Made by a program: the position numbers and the translations under genes. A stretch of 64,000 bases of DNA from Diphasiastrum complanatum. Taxonomy: Eukaryota > Streptophyta > Lycopodiopsida > Lycopodiales > Lycopodiaceae. Below the pieces are notes generated by a model. The model saw only the letters and a list, made by a program, of their open reading frames with translations. It was not told the DNA's origin and did not search any database. The DNA is taken from the NCBI GenBank assembly GCA_029204225.1, contig CM055111.1, positions 7,319,365 through 7,383,364 on the forward strand, given 5' to 3'. Shown piece after piece: positions 1-46,039 of the stretch (its first letter is position 1; each line of letters begins with the position of its first letter).

Positions 1-760
1 CTGACATCACGAGACTTGCAAGATAATTAAAGCCATTCATTTTGATTCAAGGTTTCTCTTGGATTCTCTGAATTTATAAAGGAGCACGAGATCAAGATGC
101 AGGTCACATCAAGATTAACCCTTAGTCTACTGGAGTAGCTGAATGTATTCATTGATAGCGGCAGCAAGATCCTTACTGCCAATCAAGTTGAAGGCCCCTC
201 AAGAGGTCTGGACATTCCTGAGAATTTTTAGCCACCTGCAGCTCATGACCTTGGTGAACCTTCTACTATAGGTTTTATGCATTCAAATCTATTTGATCTT
301 GATGAGGAACATAATACTCCAAGAAAATCTTTGCAAATTATGCAATCTCCTCAAAAGCATACTTCTCGGGCATATACAGATTTCTAATGGAGGTCATCCG
401 TTATGAGCCTCAATCATTATTTCAAGATTTGACAAGAACCATTACCATGGCATTGATTTCACAGAAATCCACAACCATTTAAAATCTTATTGGCTTTTGC
501 TGCTGCACAAGAGGCTTATCGTAACTTCAAAATTTCATTGATTGTTGATGATGTATTATCGTACAATACCTGTAGCAAGGTATCAAAAAATTTCTACCTT
601 CAAAATCTACTATGACAAACGTTGATTCAGTCTCCAGGGACAAGTCTATAAAGGTACTATTTCATTTTACTATTGTATTTGAGAAACATGATTGATAGAG
701 GAACCTAATACTTGAATTTTCATAGATTTTTACAATGTGTTTGAAGTTGAATTAAGGGGG
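1..760 (+). mobile_element. Degenerate Ty1/copia fragment (integrase to 3' end)
   Basis: Around 50-240 the plus strand can be read, with stops and frameshifts, as the end of a copia integrase: a stretch like FSEFIKEHEIKMQVTSR matches the block before the catalytic Glu. A linker-like stretch (FDLDEEHNTPRKS) follows near 290-330. The fragment ends in a purine run (TTAAGGGGG, 752-760) directly followed by TGCTGGAATTTT, which looks like a polypurine tract meeting an LTR start. No reverse transcriptase is left between these parts. The copia assignment rests on weak similarity read by eye. Confidence 0.4.
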
Positions 761-1432
761 TGCTGGAATTTTAATTTCACTCCAAATCCATTTTCATAGT
801 CTGCAGAACTACACGACTTCTTGAACAAACTGCGATTTTACTCTATATCTTGAATAGTTTGCAAAAATTCACGACTTCTTGAATGGTCGGCAAATTTACA
901 TGCAATCTTGAACAAGTAACTTTCAAGATCGGCATTTTAACCTATCTTCTTGAATAAGTAGCTTACGCGGATCATAAGCTGCATAATTGTACTGATTTTT
1001 GAACAAAACTTGCAGAAGTGAGCTAATTTTTGAACAAAGTCTTCTCAAGGTCATGATTACATCTTGAAACCAATCTTGACCCACATTGACGTTCTCTGGG
1101 GACCTATATCAAGAAATGCCTTAAACTCAAGTGCCACCCGAGGGTATTCAATTCATCAAGTCCAACCATGATGCACCTTGACTACTCAGCATTCTACATG
1201 GTGAGCAATTTGCACATCAAAGGACTGCATGGCCTTCTCCACGTCGGTCAACTTGACACCCCACTAAGTTGATCCTCTGCGCACTTCAAGGACTCCAACT
1301 CAAGATAGCCCATAACCTCGAGTCAACACTTCGACATTTTCCGTGCAATTAAGATTTACACATGTGCAGGAGAAACTTGACCTGATTTGTGTCATGATTT
1401 CTAACCTTAAGTGTATGCCTGTGTACACAGTT
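761..1432. other. LTR-like and unassigned AT-rich sequence
   Basis: This stretch starts with TGCTGG just after a purine tract and may be the decayed 3' LTR of the preceding copia fragment. Several imperfect copies of ACGACTTCTTGAA and related TCTTGAA words recur between about 820 and 1030. I see no coding signal and cannot place the right edge of an LTR. Confidence 0.3.
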
Positions 1433-1882
1433 TCACTCTCTTTGAGATTTGATTGTTGACGATGTGCAGATCATAAAATTGTGGTGTCTATTACCATGAA
1501 TTCCTAGCAAAGAATGAACAGCTCCTAAATCAGTCATGTCAAATTCCTTTGGCAGATCACTCTTAGTAGTGTGTAGTAGAGATGTGTCGTTAGAAAGAAT
1601 AAATGCATCATCTACATAAAGAGCTATGTGAACTGAATTGGTGCCTATATGCTTTGAATAAACATTACAGTCAGCTGAATTGTTTGCAAATCCCAATTGA
1701 ATGAGATAAGAGTTAATTCTATCGAACCATGCTCTTGCAGCCTGTTTCAGACCATAGATTGCTTTGTGTAGCTTGCACACTTTGTGCTCTTGGCCTTTGA
1801 CTTCGAATCCTTCCGGTTGGAAGGTGTACAACTCCTCTTGATTAAGCATTAATCGATCTTGTAAACAATAATAAATCAACAA
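1433..1882 (-). pseudogene. Ty1/copia reverse transcriptase fragment
   Basis: A 149-codon open stretch encodes the centre of a copia reverse transcriptase. In order there are PEGFEVKG, the family hallmark YGLKQAARAWFDRI (about residues 44-57), the catalytic YVDDAFILSN (about 89-98) and the LGAVHSLLGI block (about 119-128), all in canonical order and spacing. The fragment is cut at both ends: no gag, integrase or RNase H is joined to it. The catalytic Asp pair is intact, but this is a remnant. It lies on the same strand as the host gene, beyond its last exon seen here. Confidence 0.85.
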
Positions 1883-4796
1883 TTTAGATCATATATTGTA
1901 GATATAATGAGAGCGAAGTAGGAAAAGAAGGTGCATGTTTTACAGGTTTTAACGTTGTTCAGTTCGACTTGCTATGCTCATGACCACTGTCATCAGACAT
2001 GTGGTTTTAGAGATCTTCATTCTCTGCTGGTGCTCACTAACTTTTCCATTGCCAAATCAATCCTTAGGATCTCTAACTTTATGTTCTTCTACAATAACAG
2101 AAAACACTGTTTTGAAAATGGTTTTCAGCAATGGCAATGTCCTGTGTGATCAACAATTGTTACTGTTTCTGTTTTTCTGATTTTTTATTTCTTAATTCAT
2201 GTTTGAATGTATAACTAAGTGATAGCTTGCCTGGGAAAATCCTGATTGATGATAGTGTGAATCCATTGTGCATACAAGCCTATTATCATGACCCTTAAAT
2301 TCTGATTCCTGATAGACCTCTAATTGATCATCATAGAGCGAGGCTCTACAGCACTTAGTCCACCTATAAGTTGCACCTTCCCAAAAGTAACTGTGCATAT
2401 AGCCAATGTGTTGAGATATTGAGGTATTAGCTTTCTCCGGTATCCCATACTGCTCTCACTCATCCAACCATTGTCTGTTGAACATTCATGATGTTATGAT
2501 CAATCTTATCCATGAATTTTGACATGTCAAAACTTGGAACACATGCACATGGTAGCCTCAACTCATCACCAGGTTGCTAGAAATTATTATGAGGTGGATG
2601 GTTTCAATTGTCTCACTGGAGGCGATAACAGTGGAATACCCGGCCTTTGATTCTCAGCGACATTTGTGATCTTTGTCTGAAATAATCCTCAATGACTAGC
2701 ATTTTACATCATCACTTGAATTTCATAAAGAGTCAAGCTAATCATCCACCTCTTACTTGCACTTCCTACATCATAATGCCACTGTGATTCTTGATTTACA
2801 GCACATAATCTTTGACGCTTTTTGAAGAACACCTCATCCATCTCCTCATAGAAAAGATCATTTGTCTAATGACTCCCAACCATTGCGACATTCTGACTTG
2901 ACGCAATAGGCTAGCAATGACAAATTTTCAAAGCATATTGTCACTTTAATTGCAAAACCACCAATAGACAAAAAATTATGCAAAAACCAGCATACCACTA
3001 ATCAGATGAATGAGCTAACATCACACAATGTGTTTAGACCATGCCATTTGCCCTAGAACTCTTCGGCCACGCATGAAATGGCTCAAAAGTTGAGCAAGAA
3101 CTAAAAATAGAATTAATATTGTTTTGCATAATAGCAAGAAAACAATGACAAGGGGAGAAATAATTAGTAGTGCTCTATCCAACAAGGCATTCTTGGAGTC
3201 AGAGCCACTATTAAATTCTACTGCAGTTTCTAGGCTTTCTACTATACCAAGCTTCACTTCCGCACTAAGATAGTGAGAGATTGTACGTTTGCACTCACCT
3301 CAACAGCTATTATTTCTTACCTGAAAATGCATAAACGCAGAAAACTAGCAATAGTTTCAACACATAAAAATGTCCCTCATGGATACACATCCATTTAGAA
3401 CAATCCACTAAATATCATAAGTAATTGATTGACTCAAAAAAAGAGATCAGGGGACAAATCAACCCTCAAGGGCCCTTATTTGACCATAAAGATACAAAAT
3501 ATCATGATTCAATATTGTAGAAATTGAATTACATTGATGCTCCATTCCTTTTCTAAAAATTGTGTCATGATTTTCTTTTGTTTTAATTAAAGTTTTCATC
3601 TTGAGATTTTTGAATCGAGTAGTTACTGCTCAACTTGAAATGTCGAAATATATCTAGAATTAATTCATGTTGATTGAAATTGAATCAAGTGCATATTTCT
3701 AACTGACTCTCCATAGAATTTGCCTAAGTTTTTAATATAATGATAAATTTGTAGGAACAAAGACTATTATCTCACCTTGCTACTATCATTGCAAACCTCC
3801 TATATCTATTGCTCCTTGCTAAGTTGAATGAAGCATTTAAAAAAAAGGGAACATAGTGGACTACTACACAAACTGATCTAGGAAGCATTCAAGAAAGAGC
3901 CAGACCAGCACACAAACTACCACAAATTACTAAGGTCTCTACAATCTTCAGTATTCACTGATCTTCACCAATAGACTGGACACAATAACTCCATGCTCAC
4001 ACCTGGAACTATTGTGTCATCATTTGTAGAATAATCTACATATATAGTGTGCAAAAATGGCTTTGAGTGCCCTTAACGCTTGCGTCCACTTAGCATCCAC
4101 CCCTTTTTTCGAAGCGCCTAGTGCTAAGTTGCTTGCTCCCATTTACAAATTCAAAGGGTAGCTTCACAAAAAGTCTCTTGCTCGATCTGATCCACCGCCT
4201 CATTGGCCGGCCCAATTAGGGTTTCTTAGGTCTTTGCAATTAGCAATCTTTGACCAGTTTGGGTCAATGACCTTGAAGCTAAGCATTTGGCTTGCTTTCC
4301 ATTTAGTCTTGTTCAAAACTTAGTTTGGAAAGCTTAACGCTACTTTGTTAAATTTCATAGTCTTGACTCTTGATTGAGCACTCAATTCCAATCAAATTCC
4401 CTTCTCTAGAGTTTCTTTTTATATGATTTGGATGTACATGCATTAACGCTATAATGTAGATGAATTAATACTATTTGCAGACCTTGTTGGAGAAAGCTCA
4501 AAGGTTAAAATGCATACATGAAAGAAATGCTAAAGAGATATAATTTCCACCAAAAGAGGATAAGGCAAATGATAATTGTCCACAAGGCCAACATGGCTAA
4601 ATTTGTTCTACAATTATGATAGAAATGACTACGGGACATAAGAGCAAACTAGGCAATTCAATATACCTACGTCACAAGAAAAAGACCTAAATGAATGTCA
4701 AGTTTATATAGCAATAATAACACTAAGATGTATAGACATGATAAAGGAAGATAAAAATACTATTTAGGATGTGTACATGCACATGGACACACACAC
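1883..4796. other. Intron or flank without recognisable gene
   Basis: This follows the last VTE1 exon found and should hold an intron plus, if it is in the window at all, the last exon. I searched the minus strand for the expected terminal block (AAVE-GGGPW type) and did not find it. Between about 2200 and 2890 the minus strand has several semi-open segments (for example YEEMDEVFFKKRQRL) that I cannot assign; they may be old transposon coding sequence. The rest is AT-rich. Confidence 0.4.
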
Positions 4797-38869
<34,073 letters not shown>

Positions 38870-40832
38870 CTACAGCAAAGCAGCAGAATAATGTTGTTAT
38901 AGACAGCTTGAAGAAGACAGCAACAAAAAAAAATTCATCCAGCAACTAACTGCTCTCTGGCTCAGATTTAAATGGCATTTTTAGACTCAAGAAAAAAAAT
39001 CCAGAGAAGGACAAACTAGAACTTCCACTTTGGCAATCTTTTTTGTTTACTTACCTTTCTGTTGATAGTAGTGAAAGTCCCAGATAATTCGTTAAATCCA
39101 AAACTATAACAGCAGTGGAGAACCACCCGAAATCTCTTAAGCAGACCTCCAAGCTGTGTTGCCAGACAGCTCAAGGAGAAAAACTTTCATACCTTCTGCT
39201 ATTTTTCTTTCAAATAAGAATTCCTAATGAGCGACAAGAAATATAACTGCTATCCACAAGAGTGGAACTTCTTTGGAATCTAACTCTAAGAACTGGATCT
39301 TCCAAAACCAGCATCATGAAACTAAACTTTTTAATCTTTTCATTTTTAGGCCTCACAAACTTACTAGCAGAACACAACCTTTTACATGATGCAAAGGTAG
39401 ATGAAAATGTACAGTGAAGAACTGCCTAAAACGTACAAAATGCATCTCACTAATAAACTAGGAGACCTCCAAGCGGATCTAATATATATCTTAGATTTCG
39501 ACACATGAGTCCAATTTCCAGGGGGAATGTACGTACTAGTATGATAGTAGAATAGTTCTCACAACATATGGAACAGTGTTTTATGATTTCTTGTAACTAT
39601 CCATCGTGTCATCCCATCTAACACCCTCCAGTCAGTGAGCTGTTCTAATTTCATAATCCAAGACCTTTGCATAATCTCCAATTCTTTACTCAATCTGGCA
39701 ATTTAGTGAAGATTTCAGTAGTTTGACTATCTGTTTAACAGCACGGTTTCTCTTCAATGAAGTGACAAGGGATTTGTATATGTTTTGTGCAAGTGTGGAA
39801 GATTGGATTTTTGGCCTAAGCAACAGAGCTTTGATAGTCCGAGCGGAGAGGAGTCGGATTGCCTCAAGTATACTTGTCAAGCGATGTTCTAGTCCAGAGA
39901 AGAGAGCATGGAGGAAGAAGGGAGGAGGAAAGAGGAGAATATCGCCACTCAAGTGTAGGTGCAGATCAAATGAGAAGACTGAAGCACTAGATGAAAATGC
40001 CAATTCATAGAAAATTGCACATGGAAACAAGACAAAGATGTTCAATTGGCATAGCCCAGATCAGCAGACTTTCCATGTGACAAAGCTCAATTATTGAAAT
40101 GCAGGTTCACAAAAAAAAAAAAAAAAATAGAAGAGAAAACATTGTGGCCCATCCTCTAGTACTAGATTGTAGATGATACCATTTGCTTGAATCAAGTCAC
40201 TGAAGTCTGACACTGAGCATTTGCAAGGACCCCCTCTATGAGCACAGTCTTAACATCAACTGACATCAAGCCTTACCAGGAATGCCAAATGACGGCAGAT
40301 CAATATGCGACAGCTAATTGCAGCATTGCATAAGAGCTTTGCTGAATACAGATATGGCTCCATGCCAATCATATGGACAAAAATGGCAAATAGAGGGCTC
40401 AATATCATAGTAACCATTCACATATCCAGAAATGTAATAATAATGGAAAAAATATATATCCATAGTTGCCACAGAAACCAAGAATGCGATTTAGTAGCCA
40501 TGGTTCCAGCAGATCTTTAATTATTTTGTTTTCAAATTTATTTGAATCGAGTATTGATTCGAATGGGGAATTATGATAGTTGCAATACAAGAGGACTGAG
40601 AGTGAAACAAGAATCCCAGCCAGGCATATGGCCCAAGGACAGCAAGTCGCATTGATACAAACATATACTCTAGTATCCAAGAGTGTTGGATAATAATAAG
40701 AATAAGTGACAAAAAATAGTATCGAACACAATGGTGGATACCACAAATCCACATGAAAATGGTAGAAAAGCATATGTGCTACATAAACCATACCATATGC
40801 AAAAGCTGAGTAGAAACAACAAAACATGTGTT
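38870..40832. other. Intron or upstream sequence without recognised feature
   Basis: This should be intron upstream of VTE1 exon a. I searched the minus strand for the YGPRFTGVGAQ block and the transit peptide without success. A 119-codon minus-strand open stretch (39686-40045) has no recognisable similarity. A run of about 18 A lies at 40111-40128. Confidence 0.4.
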
Positions 40833-40965
40833 AACCGTAGTTGCCCGTTCCGAAACATGTTCGAAAAAGCGTTCCGTTCCAGAACCTGGCATAAAAAAAT
40901 TTTAAAAATTTCTTTTTTTAATTTACAAAGGAAAATTGATATATAATGCATAAAAAAATCAGCAT
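40833..40965. mobile_element. Left-end fragment of a hAT-type element (GGAACG family)
   Basis: CCGTAGTTGCCCGTTCCG resembles the CATAGTTGC end of the hAT-type copies with a changed first base (CGTAG). It is followed by CGTTCC half-sites (AGCGTTCCGTTCCAGAACC) and an AT-rich run. No matching right end was found; the fragment fades into sequence before the CT tract at 41006. Confidence 0.5.
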
Positions 40966-41002
40966 TGATTGAAAATAAGATACGATTAACTAAAAATATC
41001 TA

Positions 41003-41005
<3 letters not shown>

Positions 41006-41057
<52 letters not shown>
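41006..41057. repeat. (CT)26 microsatellite
   Basis: An uninterrupted CT dinucleotide tract of about 52 bp stands immediately upstream of a LINE 3' tail on the plus strand. It may have been the target into which that tail inserted. Confidence 0.95.
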
Positions 41058-41062
<5 letters not shown>

Positions 41063-41174
41063 GGAGACGTTTTTATACGCTCCCATGGTTACCACAGACA
41101 TGTACTTCATTAGTCTTATACGCCTTTTGGCATGGAAAAGACATTAATAAAGCTTTCTTTCTTTCTTTCTTTCT
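41058..41174 (+). mobile_element. LINE VIII: tail-only copy (hairpin family A)
   Basis: Only the last ~100 bp of the LINE 3' UTR is present: GTTTGGAGACGTTTTTATAC, CTCCCATGGTTACCACAGAC, the hairpin (GCC-TTTT-GGC, 41122-41131), GGAAAAGACATTAATAAAG and (CTTT)n. It is bounded on the left by a pure CT tract. It is either an extreme 5' truncation or a SINE-like unit using the LINE tail; a single copy cannot decide. Confidence 0.8.
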
Positions 41175-41224
41175 CTCCATTGATCCAGGGTGCTCCATTG
41201 ATCCAGGGTGCTCGCTGATCCAGG

Positions 41225-41863
41225 GTGCTCCATAGCTGCTCCAAAGGGTGCTCCTCTCTGCTCAACGACAAGAAAATGTTGCAGTCTAAAGTCGTATCAC
41301 TAGAACAATCCATCGGAACCAAGAAAGCTGCAGTTTCGGAATCCACCACCAATATGCTAAGGGAGCTAGAAACCAAGATTGAGAAACAGCAACAAGAGGC
41401 CCTCTCTTGGGCATCCGTTTTGAAAAAGGGCACCAAACCAAGCGCGCCTATCTCCTCGGTTATCTCAGCCACCATATCGGAAGAGAAATCTCGACACCAA
41501 AAAGGCCACAACATTAGAGTTCGCGGGATTCCGGATACACAGGATGCCTTGGCTGAAGCCAAACGCTTTCTCGACACCACTCTCGAGCACAGGACAGATG
41601 GACTAGATACCGCATGGAGGACCACTCGAGATGCAGCCACACTCATTATCCGTTTCACCTCTCTAGAGGGTCGTCGAGATGCTTTGCGATGCAGAGCTAA
41701 GTTACGTGGTACCACTATCTATGTGGACGATGACCTTACATATATCCAGGTGGAGGAGAGGCGTAAGGCCTTTCAAGTAGCCCGTGAGTCTGGCAGACGA
41801 GTCATTTACCGCGATGGACGAGTGCGCTTTCTTGATAGCGCTCCTAGCAGCTCCCAGTGCTAG
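41225..41863 (+). pseudogene. LINE IX ORF1 RNA-binding protein, N-terminus lost
   Basis: ORF1p of LINEs coats the element RNA as a trimer. This 212-codon frame has a coiled-coil-like start (VVSLEQSIGTKKAAVSEST, LRELETKIEKQQQEA), the conserved SWASVLKKGTKPSAPIS, an RRM-like core (HNIRVRGIPDTQDALAEAK, ATLIIRFTSLEGRRDALRCR) and a C-terminal domain (YVDDDLTYIQVEERRKAF, RRVIYRDGRVRFLDS). It ends at a stop at 41861. The frame is open, but it begins in the repeat leader, and LINE X shows that about 60 more N-terminal residues are expected. Confidence 0.8.
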
Positions 41864-41904
41864 GTATTTGGGGTCCTCGGGTTCGGGAGTGCCCCGGGGC
41901 CCCA

Positions 41905-44903
41905 TCCACACCATCTCCGGATTGGAGTATGGAACTGCGATGGTATAAACTCATCTTCCATAGCTGGCGATCTGATTGATTTCATCACTGGCAGAGATCT
42001 ATTGTTTTTTATGGAGACTCACAAGAGTCAGGAGAGAGGATTACCTATTTTTCCAGGATACAGATGGGATTCCGTATTCAGGCCTGAGACTAGATCCGCT
42101 AGTGGTCGAGGATCCGGAGGGGTTGCATGCTATATAGAGAGTCTCTTCACTCGAGCATCGAGTTCATCAGACATGATGAGCATGCACGCTATATCTGGAT
42201 TCGTATTGTTGGACAGGACATTGGTTTGGACAGGGACCTCTTTGTGGCGGCTTGCTACTTCCCTCCAGAGTCTTCATCCTTTGCAGAGGGCACAGGTTCA
42301 CCATACCTTGATTTGTCACCTGATATTATCAGATTTGCAGAGCAAGGGCATATTTTCCTCACTGGGGATTTTAATGCTCGAACCTCCTCACGACAGTCCG
42401 AGTTTTATGACATCACCGACCAGCTCCGCATTCATGCTCTTGACAGCGACGAGGTGGGAGTTACCAGGGTTTCAGAGGACAGCTTGGGACCTATTACCCC
42501 CTATGGTGAGCATTTGTTGCAGTTTGGAGAGGCACATGAGTTAGCCATTTACAATGGTCTAACTTGCTGGCCAGATTCCGGCAGTTATACTTGTCATCCT
42601 CATAGTGGCGGACATAGTGTTGTGGACTATCTCATGGGATCACCATCCTCCATACCTCTCATCTCTGATTTTCACATCTCCCCCACCACTCTCTCTGATC
42701 ACTCCTTTCTCTCCTTCGCTATCGGCTGCCTCCCACCCCCTCAGTTATCCTCACATCCCCTGCTTACCCGGGCGCCCAGGTATACATTCAGCTCTTTATA
42801 CGCACCTGTCTATCAGGAAACTCTTACCTCCCTACTCCATTCGTTTCCGCATGATAGTACACTCGAGACTCAAGCAGCTTTCCTTAGCACCTCTCTTCAT
42901 GTTGCTGCCTCTCTAGCTTTTCCATCTAAGGCCCATAAAGGCAAAGACACACGTCCCTCGTCGCTACGCCCTCCACACCCTCCATGGTATGATACCGAGT
43001 GTCACTCTCTTCATCATCTTGTCACCATGCACGCAGTCATGAACCTCACCTCTTTCGCTCTGCTCGACGTTCTTACCATCGCACACTCCGTCGGAAAAAG
43101 CGTGCTTATGATGACTCTGAAGGAAAACGCCTCGTTGACCTTCTCTTCAGTTCTTCTTCAGGCGCCTTTTGGCGTGAGTTTATCCCTCGTACTCCACCAC
43201 CTCTCTAGGAAGACCTTCGCATATGGACCGACTACGCTACCAGTCTATATACCATACCTACTGATGCACCTATCTCTATCTCCCCTCGTCCCTCTGAGTT
43301 CACCTTCTTCACTGCTGACATGGTACTTGCGGCCATCAAGAAAATGAAATCCCATAAAGCAAGAGACATTGAAGACCTTGAGTCTGAACTCCTAATCCAT
43401 GCTACCGACGTCCTTGATCCCACACTAGCCACTCTCCTCAATTCCGTCGTTGTCTCTGGCTTCCCTTCATCCTGGTGCACCAACATCATCCATTCTATCC
43501 ATAAAAATGGTGATCCCATGATTCCTGGTAGCTACCGCACTATCATGATCGGACATGTCCTCACTAAGCTTTATGGTACCATACTCCAGTCTGTAGGAAG
43601 CTCAGAGGCGGAATCGAGGAGATTACATGCATTGGGACAGGCAGGTTTCCGAGCTCATTACTCTACCACTGACCATATTTTCACACTTAGAGCTTTGATT
43701 GAGGAAGCTAAGCATAGGAAAGAAAGGGTTTACTGCTGTTTTGTGGACTTCAGGAAAGCCTTTGATTCTGTACCACGCTCCCTACTCATTCAGAGACTTC
43801 AGGATCTTGGCTTCTCCACGGATATTATTCTGGCAGTGATGGCTCTTTATGAGGTGGTCTTGGGATGCTTCCGACATGGTAGTGGTATCTCTGATCACAT
43901 TTGGAGCACCATTGGGGTGAAACAGGGATGCTCTCTTTCGCCAGTTCTTTTTGGATTGTACATTGATGAGTTAGAGCGAGCCATCTCACAGTGTGGAGGA
44001 GCTAGCTGTAGACTTGGCACCATCTTGATTGCCATTTTCTTGTATGCGGATGATGTGGTACTAGTATCCACAACCAGAGAGGGATTACAGAGGCAGCTAG
44101 ATTGTTTACAGGGTTTTTGTACCAGATGGGGATTGGGGGTGACCACTGCGAAGACCAAGGTTATGGTCTTCAACACTTCTTGAGCCTTCATGCAGCACCA
44201 GGAGCTCATGCTTGATAGAGGTAGTTTCCTCGTATACATATTTGGGGATACACTTTTCCGGTCCTACTTTCAGCATGCGACAAGCAGCAACCACTCGACT
44301 TGGGAAGGGGCATTCCTCCCTTGTTCAGCTTGAGCGGTTCTGCTTCAGGATGTCCATCAGAGATGCTCGCAGTAAGTGCCGACTTTTTGACACTATTGTC
44401 ACTCCCACAGCCTTGTATGCAGCAGAGACATGGTGTACAAGTCTTCCATCATCACACTGGGCCAGCATTTCACGATTACAGACCAACATGCTAGCTCGTA
44501 TGATTCGGGCGAAATACTCGGTTCCGCACGAGAGAGTTCATTGCATATATTCAGAGAGTTCAGGATCTACCAGATGCAGACACGAGATATACACGGGCCT
44601 CACTTGCCTCCTCACACTTCCTTCATGACCAGGGCTACCGACTGTCATGGTTCTCACAGGCATCCCATTTCCTCCTTGATTCCTTTGGCATATCCATCAC
44701 AAAGCTCCCCTCAGGGACCCACCAGTATATCAGGCGCTTCTTATATAGAGCATACCTCGACCGTACTTGGAGGCGACAGCTGGGGGTTAAACCCGCCTAT
44801 TACTGGACTCACTTCATTGAGCTTGACATAGTAGGGTTCCCAGTTTTGCCACACTATTTGGACTCGGGATTGTCACACAACCTCAGATTTACATTGGGAC
44901 AGC
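41905..44903 (+). pseudogene. LINE IX ORF2: endonuclease-RT, few frameshifts
   Basis: Endonuclease blocks are all present: GVWNCDGINSSSIAGD, METHKSQERGLP (Glu), FLTGDFNARTSSRQ, HPHSGGHSVVDYLMGSP and LSDHSFLSF. One slip occurs at about 42130. After a slip near 43000-43200, a 287-codon frame (43320-44183) holds the complete RT core: CTNIIHSIHKNGDP, LGQAGFRAHYSTTDHIFTL, YCCFVDFRKAFDSVPRSLL, GVKQGCSLSPVLFGLYIDEL and FLYADDVVLVSTTRE. This is the best-preserved RT in the window. Downstream the C-terminal region is read in other frames (SYTYLGIHFSGPTFSMR, RMIRAKYSVPHE), with a deletion near 44540. Confidence 0.9.
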
Positions 44904-45122
44904 TTTGCGTATTGTCGCTCTGCTGATGTGTCTCCAGCCCTCGTTCCCTTCACGGATCCTGCCCCCCTGCTGGTTCCACTCCAGCCTTCGTGGTTCCTCT
45001 GACCCTCGCAGATCTGCCTCCTACTCCCTCCATCCCTCCTGCCCCCCTCGCTGCCCCCCCGCTGTCTCATTCCTTTCTTCTTCTTCTTCATCCTCAGCCT
45101 CATCTCCCCTACCTTCTTCCTT

Positions 45123-45971
45123 ATGCTCCTCTTCTTCTCCTTCTGCTCTATCTTCCTCTGTTCCTATCTCTCCTTCCTCTTCTTCATTTGTTGTTTCCTC
45201 TTCTTCAGTGCCCATCAATCCAATAACTCCCCTTATCTAAGTTATTCTAAAGAACCCTACACTCCAACAAAGGCAATGGAGTCCCATCTTGCCTCTAGCC
45301 TAAGTGTGTTATTACAGGATTTTCAAGGTATGAAGACAGAATTACACATGGTTAAAACTGAGATGTCTACTCTCAAAGAAGCCAACGCCAAGCTGCAACA
45401 AGATATCGATCTTCTGAGAAAAGAATTCAAATCCCAGCCTATTCTTGCTACACCTAAACCATCACACAAACTCAAAGGAGAAAAAATCGAGAGGCAGAAG
45501 GAGGAAGCCCTTTCTTGGGCAACAATTATAAAGAAAGGTAACAAACCAAGTGCCCCTATTTCCTTGGTCATTACAGCTACTCTTTCAGAAGAGAGATCTA
45601 AGGAGCAAAAAGCATACAATGTTTGCGTAAGGGGCATCGCAAACACTCAAAATGCTCTTGAAGAAGCAAAAGATTTCATTGAAACTACATTTGGGCATCA
45701 CAATAGAGATATAGATTCAGCATGGAGAACAACCAGAGATGATGGTACCCTCATCATCCATTTTACATCCTTGGAGAGCCGTCGCGATGCTTTGCGTTGT
45801 AGAGCCAAGCTATGTGGTTCTCAAATATATATGGACGACGATCTTACGTACATACAGGTTGAGGAAAGGCATAAAGCCTTCCAAGAAGCTAAACTGACAG
45901 GTAGACGTGTTATCTACAGGGATGGTTGAATTCGATACATTGACAATGTGTCTAAGGTTGCTGAAAAATAG
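45123..45971 (+). pseudogene. LINE X ORF1 RNA-binding protein
   Basis: In the continuous frame, MESHLASSLSVLLQDFQ (45276) is the likely true start, as the preceding FFSFCSIFLCSYLSF residues come from the pyrimidine-rich leader. A coiled coil (MKTELHMVKTEMSTLKEAN, KLQQDIDLLRKEF) is followed by SWATIIKKGNKPSAPIS, an RRM-like core (YNVCVRGIANTQNALEEAK, SAWRTTRDDGTLIIHF) and a C-terminal domain (YMDDDLTYIQVEERHKAF). A stop at 45927 replaces a residue just before the terminal IRYIDNVSKVAEK, so the protein lacks about 14 residues. It is otherwise the most complete ORF1 of its family here. Confidence 0.85.
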
Positions 45972-46039
45972 GGAATTGGGGCACCCAGTATTGGGAGCAT
46001 ACTGGGGCCCCATCCACGCTGCTTGCAGATTGGGGTTTA

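Larger units (their letters stand above)
41161..44903 (+). mobile_element. LINE IX, ORF1 and most of ORF2, no tail
   Basis: The element starts inside the (CTTT)n of the preceding tail, with three units of ATTGATCCAGGGTGCTC (41176-41230) as a short 5' repeat. It contains a truncated ORF1, endonuclease, a long intact RT frame and a broken C-terminal domain. At about 44903, inside the Cys/His-preceding block FTLGQL, it is cut off and the leader of LINE X begins, so its own 3' UTR is missing. Confidence 0.88.

Noticed and set aside
3021-3257. A 78-codon minus-strand open stretch with a strongly hydrophobic middle, considered as the missing last VTE1 exon or a membrane protein exon.
   Set aside because: It lacks the GGGPW-type block expected for VTE1 and matches no family; AT-rich DNA often gives such hydrophobic frames.
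39686-40045. 119-codon minus-strand frame considered as a VTE1 first exon with transit peptide.
   Set aside because: No match to the conserved start of the mature protein, no suitable donor in phase, and a stop follows the best internal ATG.
44905-45240. Ser/Pro-rich open frames considered as a separate low-complexity protein.
   Set aside because: This is the pyrimidine-rich leader of LINE X; the real ORF1 begins at about 45276.
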